From assembly GCA_963402885.1 (NCBI GenBank), contig OY727102.1, positions 11,532,001-11,596,000 on the forward strand: a stretch of DNA of 64,000 nucleotides, written 5' to 3'. Under the pieces are notes generated by a model. It saw only the letters and a program-made list of their open reading frames with translations, was not told where the DNA came from and ran no database searches. Positions 12,530 through 25,533 of this stretch are shown here, piece by piece. How positions within the stretch are numbered: position 1 is the first letter of the stretch; every line of letters begins with the position of its first letter. A program made the position numbers and the translations under genes. The stretch comes from Antedon bifida. Its lineage: Eukaryota > Echinodermata > Crinoidea > Comatulida > Antedonidae.

Positions 12530-14623
12530 AAAATTTGGCCATTGATATATAAGTATTTCGTCACTTTGAAATATCTGTAAGCTCAAAAGTTAAAGCATGA
12601 CTGGATATGGATCTTTACGAAAATGAAAGACGCTAAACAAAATTGTGCTGTGTAAATATTAATCTACGGTGCGCATCAGAAAGTGACAACGTGACGTTGA
12701 AGTCTGTCAATTAGTCGGCAGTTTAAAACATTTCAATGATAAAATATGAATTGGTAACTAATAAGATGTGAAGTAAGAATAATTATATATAGATACAACT
12801 ACAGCTGCTATAAAATACTAAACTATTATATATATTTTGGGTGTTTTTCGTTGTGTATTATTTGATCACAGAGGTAGTTTTTAAACCAATTTATAATAAA
12901 GACATCTAAGTTAAATGATTTAAGCTTGGTATGGTCTACCGTATCGGAAGGTTTTTTTTTATCAAGCATGACTAAACCAATATAGACAAGTTCTATTTCC
13001 CCTGAAATATGGTGTAAGAAGCATTTTTGGGTAGAAGCTGGGATTCACTTGATTTAGGATATTTCGACCTCGCTGATTACGAATATGGTGGATCCCAAGC
13101 GAAATTCGGCCATCTAAGCCCTTAATTTGCATAATTCAAAATGGCGGCCATTTTTTATAATTACCCTATATCTCGAGAACCACTAGTCACAGATAATTAA
13201 TTTTGGTGTCAAAATGTTTTAAATATATGTTTTTATATTCACTTTAATTAGAAATTTTGTCAAAAAATGGATGCAAGTCTTATTTCTGACATTTTGACCT
13301 TTGACCTTGATTTATCGTATCTCAGTAACCAATAATCGGAGAGACACGAAATAGGGCTCAAATTGTTCAGAAACTATACATTCATATTTATTATAATGAA
13401 ATGTTTTTACAAAAAATGGCCGATTCTACAACTATTGACCTTTGAACTATTAGTCAAATATAATAATATAACTGGTCTTATGACATTTTTTTTCTTTTAA
13501 AATTGTATAAATTGATCAAAGACCTGCATATCAGAATTTGGGGGTTTATACCATGATAAAAGGAGGAATGATTTTGAATTTAGTTGTTTAATTTCACTAA
13601 TAGACATTTCCAAATTTTCATTCATAAGATCTGGTCTTAACTTATCAGTAGTCTTCCCGTTGTTTAAGTACACATAAACTTCTCCACCTTCCCGTTGGTC
13701 GGTCGGTAAACACCAACTCAAATGTGAGCACGCGACTGCAGCCATGTATATGGCCTTGGTTTTTTAGAATTCCATTTTCATATTTCATATACAAAATACA
13801 ACGAGACAGAAATGAAGAAAAAGTTTGAAACAATACACCTGCACAAAAAGAAAAAGACATCCCACCACAACCACCTTTAGATCAAATTAACATTCTTTCC
13901 AATAATAATGGAAGATTGTATTATGCTGTAACCTATTCTGTATTTTGCAAACAAAAACAAAATAATGGAAGTTGTAAAATTGTGCAAACTGATATCGCCA
14001 AAGATAATCTCATTGGTTGTTTATTTCTTGTTACTTCAAGCACAATTGCAATGTACAAACATAATGAAGCAAAGTTTCTTTTTCGATTTTGTAAAGAAAA
14101 CATTAAATCGGTCTCTGTGAGACCAATCATAATAATATTATTCCGTTTGTAAAAATAATTTTATGTAAATATTCAAATTGAAACATTTTAAAATTACAAT
14201 CAATGTGAAATTTATAGAGTAACGAAAAGGAATGTGTTCAATTAAAATTGTCCGACCATGTGAGGTTTATTTCATTCTTGCAATATTTATAACAATCATG
14301 ATAAACATTAACTACATATTCACATACACACACATAACACATTTAAATGCAAAGCAGTTTTTAATGTAAATCGTTTTATAAAATCTTTAGTAACAGATAT
14401 GTTTATGTATATATTAATTGTTTTGTTCTTGATCTAAGTTCCTTGTATTAGTAAAAAGGTAGCATATTTTCAAACGTTCGTAAGTGTTTTTTTTTATTAT
14501 TCAATATAGGCATCTTCATTAATTTAAGGTTATTTACTATTCTTTCTATTGTTTTGATGTTGCGGAGATTCCTTTTGGAAGCTTACTCGCGTTTTCTTTC
14601 CAATAGTTAACCCAACGTGTAGG
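12530..14623. other. Intergenic region between P450-3 and P450-4
   Basis: No gene recognised. The 13020-13480 part has a non-coding texture with several GGTGGATCC/CGACCTCGCTG-like phrases that suggest an old repeat, but no ends are evident. 13950-14220 repeats the 3' flank of P450-3. The open frames at 13497-13860 and 13916-14152 have no recognisable domain. Confidence 0.45.
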
Positions 14624-16700
14624 CTACCTTGGTGTTGCTATTATCTGAAAGCTGTGAGGTATTCGTGTTGCTGCCAACTTTCCACGTAAATTGGGAGCCG
14701 GTGCGTTTTCTGGCCTGGTAATATTGAAATTCATCATGATATTTGTAAAGAATAAATACAACTCCATTTTAGCCAATTGCTGCCCGAGACACTCACGACG
14801 ACCTGAAAGGAAAATTGAAGTATGTTATTATTTATTTTCTATTCTGTATCTTCTACCGTATCTTTTACCATTTCAACTCCAAGCAATCGGCATTGACTAT
14901 TGTACGTTTGTAAATAATCTGTATCTTATTTTATTAATATCTTTTATTTAATAAAATTCAAATGGTATAAAAGATTTGGTTTTGGAGATGTTTTTATTAA
15001 CCTTGAAATTACATTTAAAAATATTTCTTAGGCACTGTTGAAAGTAAATTAAATGTATAGGTCTATTTATTACTCACCGATGCAAAACGGAATGAATTCT
15101 TCTGGACGAGTTACTTGATTATTTTCATCAAGGAATCTTTCTGGACAGAACACATTTGGATTTTTCCAAACTTTGGGATCTCGCAGAACTGCAAATATAT
15201 TGGGGATAAAGATTGTTCCTTTCTTAATGTCATAACCTCGGAAGGTGGTGTCGATTGTAGCGGCATGTGGTACACCTAGAGGGGTAACTGCTCCCATTCT
15301 CTGAATCTCCAAGAGAACAGCATCAGTGTAAGGAAGCCGTGAAATATGAGCTTTTGTCGGATGGTTGCCTGCTCCTACCACTTTATCAAGTTCATTCTGA
15401 ACCTTCTGTTGAACCTCTGGATATAGAGACATGTACAAGAATGCCCAGAGGAGTGTTGTTGCTGTGGTTTCAGATCCAGCAATGAATAAATCAGTTGTCA
15501 CACATGTCAGATTATACTCGTCAAAAGAAGTCATTTTATCTTTATTCTTTGCAATTTCATTAATATATATATCGACGAAATCTCGAAGATTGTCTGGATC
15601 ATAATCTTCTAAATGTTCTTTGAGAATGTTTACTTTAATTTCTTTTAAGTTTACATGTAGCTTCCAGAATTCAGCAAAAGTCGTGTTTGGAAAATATTTT
15701 AGAATGGGCAAAAAGTTCATTGAACTTGCATTGGTCGCAAGTTCTACGCATCGATTTGTAATACGCAACATTTCTTGTAATAACGGGTCATCATAACTAA
15801 ATCTACGACCATAGAGGACTAAAGTTAACACATTTGAAACAGAATTGGTAATATGTGCTGGATCAAAGGCATTATTTCGGTATGTTTTCTTAATGTGGTC
15901 CATGTATATATCAATTTCTTCGTTAATTTTTTCCTCGAAACTTGTTTTGCCCATACCAAAACCACGAAGCACTGACATTGCAAACCGCCGTTGTTCCTTT
16001 TGTCCATTTTCGTGACAAGCGCCAATAACACCTTATCATAAATTGTATAAAAAAAAACAGCGCGTTAAACAGATTATAACTTTAATACTAACAGTATCCA
16101 CGATACATTCTCTTAGATTAGATGATATTATCAGTAAATAGTTATGAATTATTGAACTTTAACAATGTATTGTACGGTAGGTGGGTGAGGTGGAAGAATT
16201 GATTCTCCTGAAAACAAGACCACATTTATCCTCACAAACCAAATAAATCAGAATTATTTAGTAGCGTAAATAGGTTTCACTATCACTCATTCACACAAGA
16301 CTGACAAATTTGACTCACCTCGTCCTTTGTTGAAACCTTCAAAAATCAAAATTTTTGGTCTGTCGCTGAACTTATCTCCAGATTTTACAAAAGCCTCCTT
16401 GATGCTATCATAGTCACTCAATACGACAACAGGAAATACACCAAGTTTCAATGCCATCACGCTACCATATCTTTTTGCCATCTCCATTAATGTTTCATGA
16501 GGACTTTCGCCTGATAATGTCAGAAGGTTTCCAATATACGGCCATCCCCGCGGACCAGGTGGTACGCTTGATTTGTTACGTTTCCAATAATTGATTGATA
16601 ATAAAATGCAAACAATTATTGAAAGTAGAGTCTTCCATTGATATAAGTTTTTCAGTTGAGTAACTTCAGAATATATTTCAAGTAACGAAATAAACGCCAT
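14624..16700 (-). CDS. Cytochrome P450 (CYP2-like clan), P450-4
   Basis: Complete - strand gene, 504 aa, exons 16700-16319, 16031-15078 and 14802-14624. Phase-1 introns and GTGAGT donors are as in P450-3. The start is placed at 16700 (MAFISLL), matching P450-3; an in-frame ATG at 16772 is rejected because the TATA-like box (16774-16783) would then abut the start. Hinge VPPGPRGWPY, AGSETTATT, EIQR, PERFLD and the haem loop with Cys450 are all present. One codon is missing relative to P450-3 early in exon 2 (NSVSN against NTSVSN). It is a close duplicate of P450-3, including the 3' flank. Confidence 0.92.
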
Positions 16701-16769
16701 TGTGAAAAGAAATGTATATCTTTTTCGAGAAGTGTTCTCATCATCATCAATATTTTTTTCCACAATAAT

Positions 16770-16850
16770 CAAGTTTATATATAACCAATACCGAAATTTC
16801 TAACCAATTATAATTTAATTGTAAACCACTGACCAATCATAATCTTTTAT
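16770..16850 (-). promoter_or_regulatory. Putative promoter of P450-4
   Basis: TATATATAAA-type box on the coding strand (16774-16783), about 75 bases before the chosen ATG, with CCAAT-type elements (ATTGGTTA and ATGATTGGTC in coding orientation) upstream. Matches the layout at P450-3 and P450-5. Confidence 0.5.
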
Positions 16851-17569
16851 ATTAGTGACGTAAACTAATTTAAACCTAGAGATCAAACCTATGAATAGAG
16901 ATTTCTTTTGACGCTTTTAGCGCATTGTTTAGCAAAGCCTCATCTTTAAACAGGTAATTTTCATATTAACGGGACCTTCTTATTATTGTTAACCATACAA
17001 ATTGGATCACGGATATTATTCACAATGACAGTTGAACTACGTCAATATAAAATTTACGCAGAATCTAGTTCGATCGCAGGCTTTGTAAATGTCCATTCCG
17101 GCGGAGCGTCTACTACCCGGATATGCCGTTGGGAAAGAATCCAGTCCAGTATGTCGACCGATAACTTATGATATCATTGTAATAATATATGTATGCGCAA
17201 GCCGACTGACACGTCAACTGGTGCCAAATTGTTCAATCAACATGTTCAAATATACTCTCCTATTGTGCCCATATTTAGTAATAATATTAATGATTTTCAA
17301 CACTGTACAGTATTTTTTATTATGGTTTGTACTGTAACATGTCGATTTTGACCAAAACAAATACAATTCTTTCACAAAACAACTCACCAGACATTATAAT
17401 GTATACAACAAAACATCTACCGCCATTACCTTATTGACAAAGGAATTGTGATTTAATCAAACAAGCGGGTAACATAGATTTAAATAGTACGCAAATTGAC
17501 ATGCGTTTCAAGTCATTTCCATTCGAATCAATATTATTAGTACATTTTTGTTAAAAAAAATATACAATA

Positions 17570-18260
17570 CGGATTCAGATTTGCTTTACTAAGTCCTTCA
17601 TACATGAAGTACAATGATAATTGTTTTTGTTTGTATAATGTATACAGTATTAAAAACAAATAAGAGGAAACAAAAACTGCGATTGCAAAGAAATTTATTC
17701 AAAATGACTATGTAACAAGAACTGAAAAGAAATGTATTTAAGTATGTAACAAAATATGGAATAAAGGTGAGTGAATCTCACAAAAATCGTTATACGTTTT
17801 ATATATGATCAACATGAAACAATTATGTACAAAAGTTAAATAACTATGGAACTCATTGTTATGTAATCTGATAGCAGCATATGAATGAAAGTGTATGTCT
17901 ATTTGTTTTAATTGGAATAGATTTAAATCTTTTAGATCTAGTAGTGGATTACTTATTGTTAAGAATTTGGGATTCATCGACAAATATACCATCTACTTTT
18001 GAAATCATTGCATCGTTACACAATCTTTAATTTCAACACCTATGATTTTACTTGCATTCTTAAAAATTCTTAAAGTTAAAGTTTTTCTTTGTTAGACCGT
18101 CAACAAAACAAAAGGCAATTACAGAGTGACTAACACTTTCATAACTAGTAATCTCAAAAATAATTTATTGCTTCAACTTAAATAATATAGTCGTTGAATA
18201 CATTTTTAGTATAATACATTGCTTTGTATCCCAACTTAGGTTTGTATCTATCCAAAATAA
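17570..18260 (-). mobile_element. LINE 3'-end fragment
   Basis: This block runs parallel to 40590-41330, with shared phrases such as GGAACTCATTGTT, GTCTATTTGTTTTAA and TTTTGTTAGACC-like text. Read on the - strand the parts resemble the C-terminal region of a CR1/Jockey-type reverse transcriptase, broken by stops. It is a truncated, degenerate retrotransposon copy. The open frame at 17738-17992 belongs to it. Confidence 0.55.
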
Positions 18261-18895
18261 AAAATATTTGACACCTTGGATTTTCAACAAGATTCAGATA
18301 GTTTAGACTATTTTCTGAAAGTGTCAATTAAATACCAACATTTTATTTTCTGTACAAACAGTAAGTCAGAAAAATATCTTCGTATTTTCGTACTATGGTA
18401 AAAAGTAGCATTGATACAAACGAAATAATATGACAAAGTGAATAGAATGAATAAGAACTAAAAACTAGAATTAGATGACGTCATTACGAAATACATTAGG
18501 CTGTTAATTCTAATATTCCGTTTATATTTTTAAAAAGAAATACGGCAACAGTACAATGTTAGTGTACTATTAAAATGTTTATATACTACCATAAAAAGGG
18601 TCTTTTCAATTTGCAGTTTACGTGCCAGTCGACTTCCACGTGAGCATATAAAAAATACTTCATATTTAAAATAGCTATTCCCATTATCAATACTGATAAT
18701 TTATCTTGAAATATTCATATTATACTGATATATTAACATTATATGATATCATTTAATATAATAACTTGCATTAATATTTTATAATTAAACCTTAATAGTT
18801 CCGATCATTAGTATAATGTTAACATTATTGTTTATGAATGGAAATAAATGACCGATATTGTTCAATGTTTCACCTGTATTCTCGCGTTTTCAATC
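18261..18895. other. Intergenic, nothing recognised
   Basis: AT-rich sequence between the LINE remnant and the 3' end of P450-5. No gene, repeat boundary or RNA was recognised. Confidence 0.4.
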
Positions 18896-21083
18896 CTACG
18901 TGTACCTTGGTGTTGCTATTATCTGAAAGCTGTGAGGCACTCGTGTTGCTGCCAACTTTCCTCGTAAATTAGGAGCCGGTGCGTTTTCTGGCCTGGTAAT
19001 ATTGAAATTCATCATGATATTTGTAAAGAATAAATACAACTCCATTTTTGCCAATTGCTGCCCGAGACACTCGCGACGACCTGTTGAAAAAGAGATTAAA
19101 GTGTGTTATTTGTGTGTGATGTACTTTTACCAACAAATACAATTATAACCGATAACTTAAATTCAATAATTTTTTTCTTGTAAAAATAATTTTTCCATAA
19201 TAACACTATACCACCCGTAAATGTTATAATTTCTTTTTAGAAATCTGAATACTTATACAAATAATTTGTCCATAATAAACTCTAAACCACACGTAAATGT
19301 TATAGAAAATATGTTACAATCTTAGTTTCTGAATCATTGTTCAAAATTATTAATAAAAAAATAATTACTTACCGATGCCAAACGGGATTAATTCTTCCCG
19401 TCGATATACATGATTATTTTCATCAAGAAAACGTTCTGGATTAAAGACGTCTGGGTTTTTCCAAACTTTGGGATCTCGCAGGACTCCATATATATTGGGA
19501 ATAAAAATTGTTCCCTTCTTAATGTCATAACCTCGGAAGGTTGTGTCGGTTGCAGCTGCATGAGGAACTCCTAGAGGAACAATTGCTCCCATTCTCTGAA
19601 TCTCCAAAAGCACAGCATCGGTGTAAGGAAGTTGTTGAAAATGAGCTTTTGTCGGATGATTGCCTGATCCTACCACCTTATAAAGTTCATCCTGAACCTT
19701 CTGATGAATCTCTGGATATAGAGACATGTACAAGAATGCCCAGAGAAGTGACGTTGACGTAGTTTCAGATCCACCGACGAATAAATCTGCCGTAACGCAT
19801 GTCAAGTTAGACTCATCAAAAGAAGTCATTTTATCTTTATTCTTTGCAATTTCATTAATATATATATCGATGAAGTCACGGAGATTGTCTGGATCATAAT
19901 CTTCTAAATGTTCTTTGAGAATGTTTACTTGGATTTCTTTTAAGTTTACATGTAACTTCCAGAATTCAGCAAAACTCGTGTTTGGAAAATATTTTAGAAT
20001 GGGCAAAAAGTTCATTGAACTTGCATTGGTCGCAAGTTCTATGCATCGATTAACAATACGCAACATTTCTTGTAATAACGGGTCATCATAACTAAATCGA
20101 CGGCCAAAGAGGACTGAATTCATCACATTTGAGACAGACGTACTGGTAATCTGTGCTGCATCAAATGCATAATTTCGATATGTTTTCTTTATATACTCAA
20201 CGTATATATCAATTTCTTCGTTAATTTTGTCCTCGAAACTTGTTTTGCCCATGCCAAAACCACGAAGCACAGACATTGCAAACCGCCGTTGTTCCTTTTG
20301 TCCATTTTCGTGATAAGCGCCAATAATGCCTAATAACCATAAAGAGAATTGAAAAAAAATAAATAACTTATATTTTTTATTTATTCAACTTCTCACTAAC
20401 ACTGTTAGTGAAGGATCGGGACCAACAGGTGGTAAATGGTCCAGTCCCAATTGCAAAGTGGCTGTGTTCAAAGTTTTATCAAAGGGATTTTGTTATAAAC
20501 TTAGAAATCATTTCATTTTACTTTTATTTCGTCCACAAAATCAATTGCATAAATAAGTTTAAATAAAAAAGGCAGACACAAAAAAAATCTCAGGATCTCC
20601 ATCATTTAATTAATAGTTACTTAATAATATGCCTATAAGTACATCCTTTTTCTGGTGGTAATGATGAAGTTGACAACTAATAATAGACTTACCTCTTCCT
20701 TTATTAAACCCGTCAAAAACCGCAATCTTTGGTCTGTCACTGAACTTGTCTCCAGATTTTACAAAAGCCTCCTTGATGCTATCATAGTCACTCAATACGA
20801 CTGCAGGAAATACACCAAGTTTCAATGCCATAACGTTACCATATCTTGTTGCCATCTCCATTAATGTTTCATGAGGACTTTCGCCTGATAATGTCAGAAG
20901 GTTTCCAATATACGGCCATCCCCGCGGACCAGGTGCTAGGCATACTCTTCCTTTATTGCGTTTCCAATAATTAATTGATATTAGAACGCCAACAATTATA
21001 AAAAGCAAGAGAGACTTCCACTGGAGGTGTAACATTTTCAGTTGATTAACTTCAGAGATTCCAAACAACGAAATCTGCGCCAT
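18896..21083 (-). CDS. Cytochrome P450 (CYP2-like clan), P450-5
   Basis: Complete - strand gene, 510 aa, exons 21083-20693, 20329-19373 and 19080-18896; phase-1 introns, GTAAGT donors. Conserved: EIQR, PERFLD and the haem loop FGIGRREC with Cys454. Differences: the hinge reads APGPRGWPY, so the first hinge proline is replaced, and the I-helix begins VGGSETTST rather than VAGSETT. Gly at that position is tolerated in the family. A TATATATA stretch lies at 21126-21139, about 45 bases upstream of the ATG. A portion of intron 2 next to exon 3 matches DNA beside the orphan exon at 23.85-24.1 kb. Confidence 0.92.
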
Positions 21084-21119
21084 TGTGAGAGAATACGTTT
21101 TTCAGTAGTCAATCCTATC

Positions 21120-21200
21120 CAGGTACAGTATATATATACCCCCAGTGATCACCGATCATAATTTAATTCTAAACCATTGACCAATCATAGTCTTCAAATG
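21120..21200 (-). promoter_or_regulatory. Putative promoter of P450-5
   Basis: TATATATA box (21126-21139) followed upstream by ATGATTGGTCAA on the coding strand (near 21178-21190). This is the same TATA plus inverted CCAAT arrangement as in P450-3 and P450-4. Confidence 0.5.
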
Positions 21201-21423
21201 TATTGTATTTGTGACATAATCGGGTGTGAATGACGCTTAATTCATTGGAAGGCACACACCAAAACTATTATTCTATATAGGCCTACTTAAACTTTGGGGA
21301 AAAGTTCCAGAAAATGTTTAAAACTTGCACTTTGGTTGCTGACTAACTCTAAATACTTTATTTACTATTTTTGATAATTATGCCCTTTTAAATTAATCTT
21401 TATTTCAATGTAATTTATTTATA

Positions 21424-21454
21424 TTATATTTATTTATTTATTTATTTATTTATT
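21424..21454. repeat. (TTTA)n microsatellite
   Basis: Tandem tetranucleotide TTTA/ATTT run in an AT-rich spacer. Confidence 0.75.
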
Positions 21455-21699
21455 CTGTCATTAAACTTTTAACTTTGGATCGGTGCGGTGCGGTCCAGAA
21501 GGAAAAACACAAGTAACTAAACTAAACGAAACTAGAAAAATATTTACAAGCAATAATAAAATCATTGGGAGTACTTTAACAAAAAAGTTCTTCTTGTACA
21601 GAAGTAAATATTATTTTACAAAATTATCAAAGACATTAAAGGACCCCGACACAATACGTATGCGTTACAATTACCCAGACAATTACAGGTAAGGTTATC

Positions 21700-22700
21700 A
21701 ATTGAATAATAGCAAAGGCATCAACGTTTGACGTCATCTTTCTAATCACATCGAGATTAGTAAAGTGTGGGTCGAAGTACGGATACATTTTAGGGTTGGA
21801 CTTAATTTGATGATTTGTAGTAGGAAAAATGCATTCTTAATATTTGTGCTTAATGCACAACTGCAGCATTGGCGTAATGCGTCCTCCTCACAAAATTATA
21901 TTTATTTATTTATGTTCTCTATTATATTGTATGTATATTGTATTGTGTGAAACAACAATAAACTTAACTTAACTTGAACTAAACTTAACTTGAACTTGTG
22001 CTCGCGATGTGCATCCGCCCAAAAATTATATTTATTTTAATGAAAAGGAAAGGAAACCCCCAGAGTTCTTCTTTTGTATTACCTTTTTATTATGCAATAC
22101 TGTTAGTGTTTTACCAATTTTATGATTATCCGCTGCATTTGTATTTTTATACATATTCCATTCTATATTAATGATCATGTCAACTTTGTATCTTTTTTAT
22201 ATGCATTATTATTTTACCCATTGTAGACCTCTAATGAAACTTTGTATTTATTCAGTATAATTCAATTAGTAGTCATTTTTAAAAATGCATTTATCATTAA
22301 TTATCATTACTGTAAATAATCAATGTATATATTTTATAATTAATATTTTTGTAAAAATTGCTGCACTATACACGTTATGGTTATTATTATGAATTCACGA
22401 TTGATTGAATAAAATTCACAAGAATTTAATGTTCCTGTGACTTTTTAACATTGAATTTGTATTTGATAGAGTTTTATATTGTGAAGGAAAGTTTGACAAA
22501 ACAAAAATTTAGAAACCTTCATAAATTCATTAACACATCTCTTCCCAACCTATTACCCGAACAAACACAGATACTATGCCCATTATTAAATAATAGGCAA
22601 GGCATCAAAGTATGACGTCATTGTTGTAATCCCATCAAGATTAGTAAAGTTTGGGTCGAAGTACGGATAAACCTGGCGCATTTTCATGAAAGAGTTGTTT
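21700..22700. repeat. Duplicated ~80-bp block, two copies
   Basis: The sequence around 21712-21790 (AAGGCATCAACGTTTGACGTC and GATTAGTAAAGTGTGGGTCG) recurs at about 22598-22670 (AAGGCATCAAAGTATGACGTC and GATTAGTAAAGTTTGGGTCG). The copies are in direct orientation about 885 bp apart. Each ends near GTCGAAGTACGGAT. No coding content. Confidence 0.6.
21840..22000 (+). mobile_element. LINE 3'-terminal fragment
   Basis: On the + strand this matches the 3' UTR of the antisense LINE at 47.8-52.6 kb: a GCGTCCTCCTCACAA phrase, a TTTATTTATGTTC stretch, then TTGTGTGAAACAA and a terminal run of ACTTAACTTGAA-like repeats. It is a 5'-truncated copy of a related element. Confidence 0.6.
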
Positions 22701-23845
22701 TTAATACCAACCCTTTTGTTTTCTGTCAGAAAGATTATTTTAATTCTATGATAATCCCACTAAAATTATATTTAAAAATGTAAACGGAATTATGCCTATC
22801 ATAAAAAACGAATGGTTTTGTTTTAAAACATACACTGTTAATATAGATATGAAAGTGGATAAAAATCCACGCTTGTGATGCCATGAGCTCAATATTGGCA
22901 ACGATTATGTTTAGCTTAAATATTTAATAAATATTTCAGTATTATTAGACCTATTATTTAATAGTAAATTTGTAGATATTTCTTTTATTATATATATGAT
23001 ATATATATAACTTTGTTAATAGCAGAAAAAAAGAGGATTAAATTGCATAAAGATACATAATCCAAAGAAATTCCTTTTTTTTAAAGTCAAAGCTCAATGG
23101 CTCAATACTGTAAAGCCCGATGTTTTTACTTTTAAGTTGTTTAAATAATATAATTTCTGCTCATTGTTAACACGGAAATTGCTGTTATATGGGCAGATTA
23201 TATAAAGTTACAACAAAATCATCGAAAGTGCATAAAAACACCTGAATCGAGATATTCATCATGGTATATGGTTAAATCCAGGCAAAGTGTTTTTAACAAT
23301 TTCACACTTCCCTGGTTAAATCTAAACTAGTTTTTCGAATGAATAGAATATATCTGTTCATTGTCAGCATAGGAGTATAGGGCCTAGGCCTAAATCCACT
23401 TCGGTACTTGACAAAAAGGTAGGCCAAGTGCAACAATTACCTGTCAAAGTTATTAACTTTTTTGTACCATCATCATGTTGTACAACAAGGCCATATCCAT
23501 GGCTGCAGTCGCAAGTCGCAAATTTGAGTTAATGTTTACCGACCGACCGATATACAACATTCAAAATATATAGTTCCTATAATCTGAATTGAATTCTGCA
23601 TTATTGTCTGTTGTCCACCGCTGCTCATCGAACAACATGTATCGATTATTTGTTTTTTTTAAAATAAAATAAAATAAAATAAAAATAAATAAAATAACTT
23701 ATATAAATAATTTAATATAACACTAAGATTTTATCATGTGCCGATTAATATTATTATGAATTAGGGAATGGAAAAAAATGGACCGATCATTTGCAAGGTG
23801 TTATATTCTTTATATTGTCCTGATTTCTTCAGTTTCGTTCATTTT
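22001..23845. other. Intergenic, no gene seen
   Basis: AT-rich spacer with a simple TAAAA repeat near 23655-23690. No exon of a P450 or any other family was recognised. Confidence 0.45.
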
Positions 23846-23968
23846 CCCCGTAAATTAGGAGCCGGTGCGTATTCTGGCCTGGTGATATTTAAATTCATCA
23901 TGATATTGTGGTAAAGAATAAATACAACTCCATTTTAGCCAATTGCTGCCCGAGACACTCGCGACGAC
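23846..23968 (-). pseudogene. Orphan third exon of a P450, frameshifted
   Basis: Begins after a CAG acceptor at 23968 with the usual GRRECLGQQLAKMELYLFF, including the haem Cys. Two extra bases (ACCACAATATC where paralogues have ACAAATATC) shift the frame into an early TGA. Similarity ends at about 23846, before the normal C-terminus. No matching exon 1 or 2 was found upstream to 25.5 kb. Adjacent intron sequence to about 24080 resembles intron 2 of P450-5, so this is a segmental copy of that gene's 3' part. Confidence 0.8.
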
Positions 23969-25533
23969 CTGTTGAAAAAGAGATTAAAGTGTGTTATTTG
24001 TGTGTAGTATACTTTTACCAACAAATCAAACTGCAATTCAATAATTTCTTACTTGTAAAAATTATGTTTTCCATAATAACTCTATGGTCTATGATGCAGG
24101 TAAAACGCGACGCAAAAATGTTACCCTTACCCCAAATTTCGTGTTGCATATTTTCCATAGGCGGTGTTAAATATGTTTTTGAAGGTTTGCATGGCGAAAT
24201 CAATATTTTGAAATATATTGTTTGCGGTACACAACGCATATTTAGTTCTGAAAAGAACTGTTAAGTTTTGCCGACGTTGCGATAAAATATACATCTTCAA
24301 GAGTGAGAAGCTTTCACGTCAGTTCCTTTCCTGAACTTTCTGCATTTACTTCTTTTGTACCGCAAACTTTATATCAAAGCTGTTAAATAAACATCAATAA
24401 TGGCTATTTTATATTGCTATCATGAATTTCTGAAAAGTAGACATAATACATTTTCTAAAAATGTATGGTAGAATTTGCCATGTAGATCTGGCCCGTAACC
24501 CTGTAGGCCTACTTACAATCAAACAATGCACTAGTTAACAATTACCAGCAATTGTATAATACCCAGAGCATTCATAATAACAGTTTGACGTTTTGTCCCC
24601 ACACACACACAAAAAAACCACTACAGGATTAAAAGTGAGTAGAAATAATAAATATGATTCAAAAGGATATAGCTCAAGCTCAACGGCTCAATTGGATAAC
24701 TCTATTCTTAGCTTTAAATAATATCTAACTAATTAAGTAGGCTAGGCCTATATTAATATTTAATACATAGGCCTATTTATTAAGTATTGTTAATATCTAA
24801 TAAATATGTAGGTATTGTTGTTATAGACAATATTTTAAGTACTCCAAAAAAACAGGATTGAATAGAAGTAGATCCTCGTGGTATGGCTAATTCATTTTGT
24901 TTAAATTATGTCAAAGTTCATGGTTTCTTTTAAGTTTAGAATAATATGAATAGAACATATCTTTTGTTATCACACGACTGCCGTACTACTAGATAACTAT
25001 GTAGTTCAAGTTCATAAAAATGTCATAAAACATCTAAACTCATCGTCCATATGATAGTTTCAGAATACAATATATAATATACAATTTAACCTGGTAAAAA
25101 TATAACAATAATAACCATCTCGTTGATATTTCAGACATTGACCAATTGCTAACTTTGTACAAATATGAACAGAAAGAATTTTACATATCCGGCATTTTAT
25201 TTTGTAAAATTGTACTTGTATATTTTGTAAAAGTCATCTTTATAGACCTACACAATTTATGTCAAGGTCATAAAGAATTATGAAGGGCTGCATTTTGATT
25301 CTTGAACTTTAATTTATGTATAGGCCTAATTTCATATTGAAATATTGATGCTTATCGTGCGGTGCCGCTTAAAGTACACAAGTAAAGTAAACATACCAAT
25401 ATTAGGCTATGTACACAAACCAGTAATCTTGATTGAATATTCATATTTACATTGAAAGAGGTTTCATATAAGATATATATATATATATCTACCGTTGTAA
25501 ACTCTTGCACAACCGCATATACGATATAAGATA
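23969..25533. other. Intergenic, no gene seen
   Basis: First 110 bases match intron 2 of P450-5. The rest is AT-rich with several TAGGCCTA-type octamers (for example near 24506, 24727, 24770 and 25321). A TATATATATATAT stretch at 25475-25488, about 50 bases before the next ATG, may be the TATA region of P450-6. Confidence 0.45.

Noticed and set aside
13497..14152. Several 65-82 codon open frames downstream of P450-4
   Set aside because: No recognisable domain. Part of the region is duplicated flank also present after P450-3 without a conserved frame.
16700..16772. Upstream in-frame ATG of P450-4 adding 24 residues
   Set aside because: The added residues are charged and absent from the close paralogue P450-3, and the TATA-like box would overlap the start.
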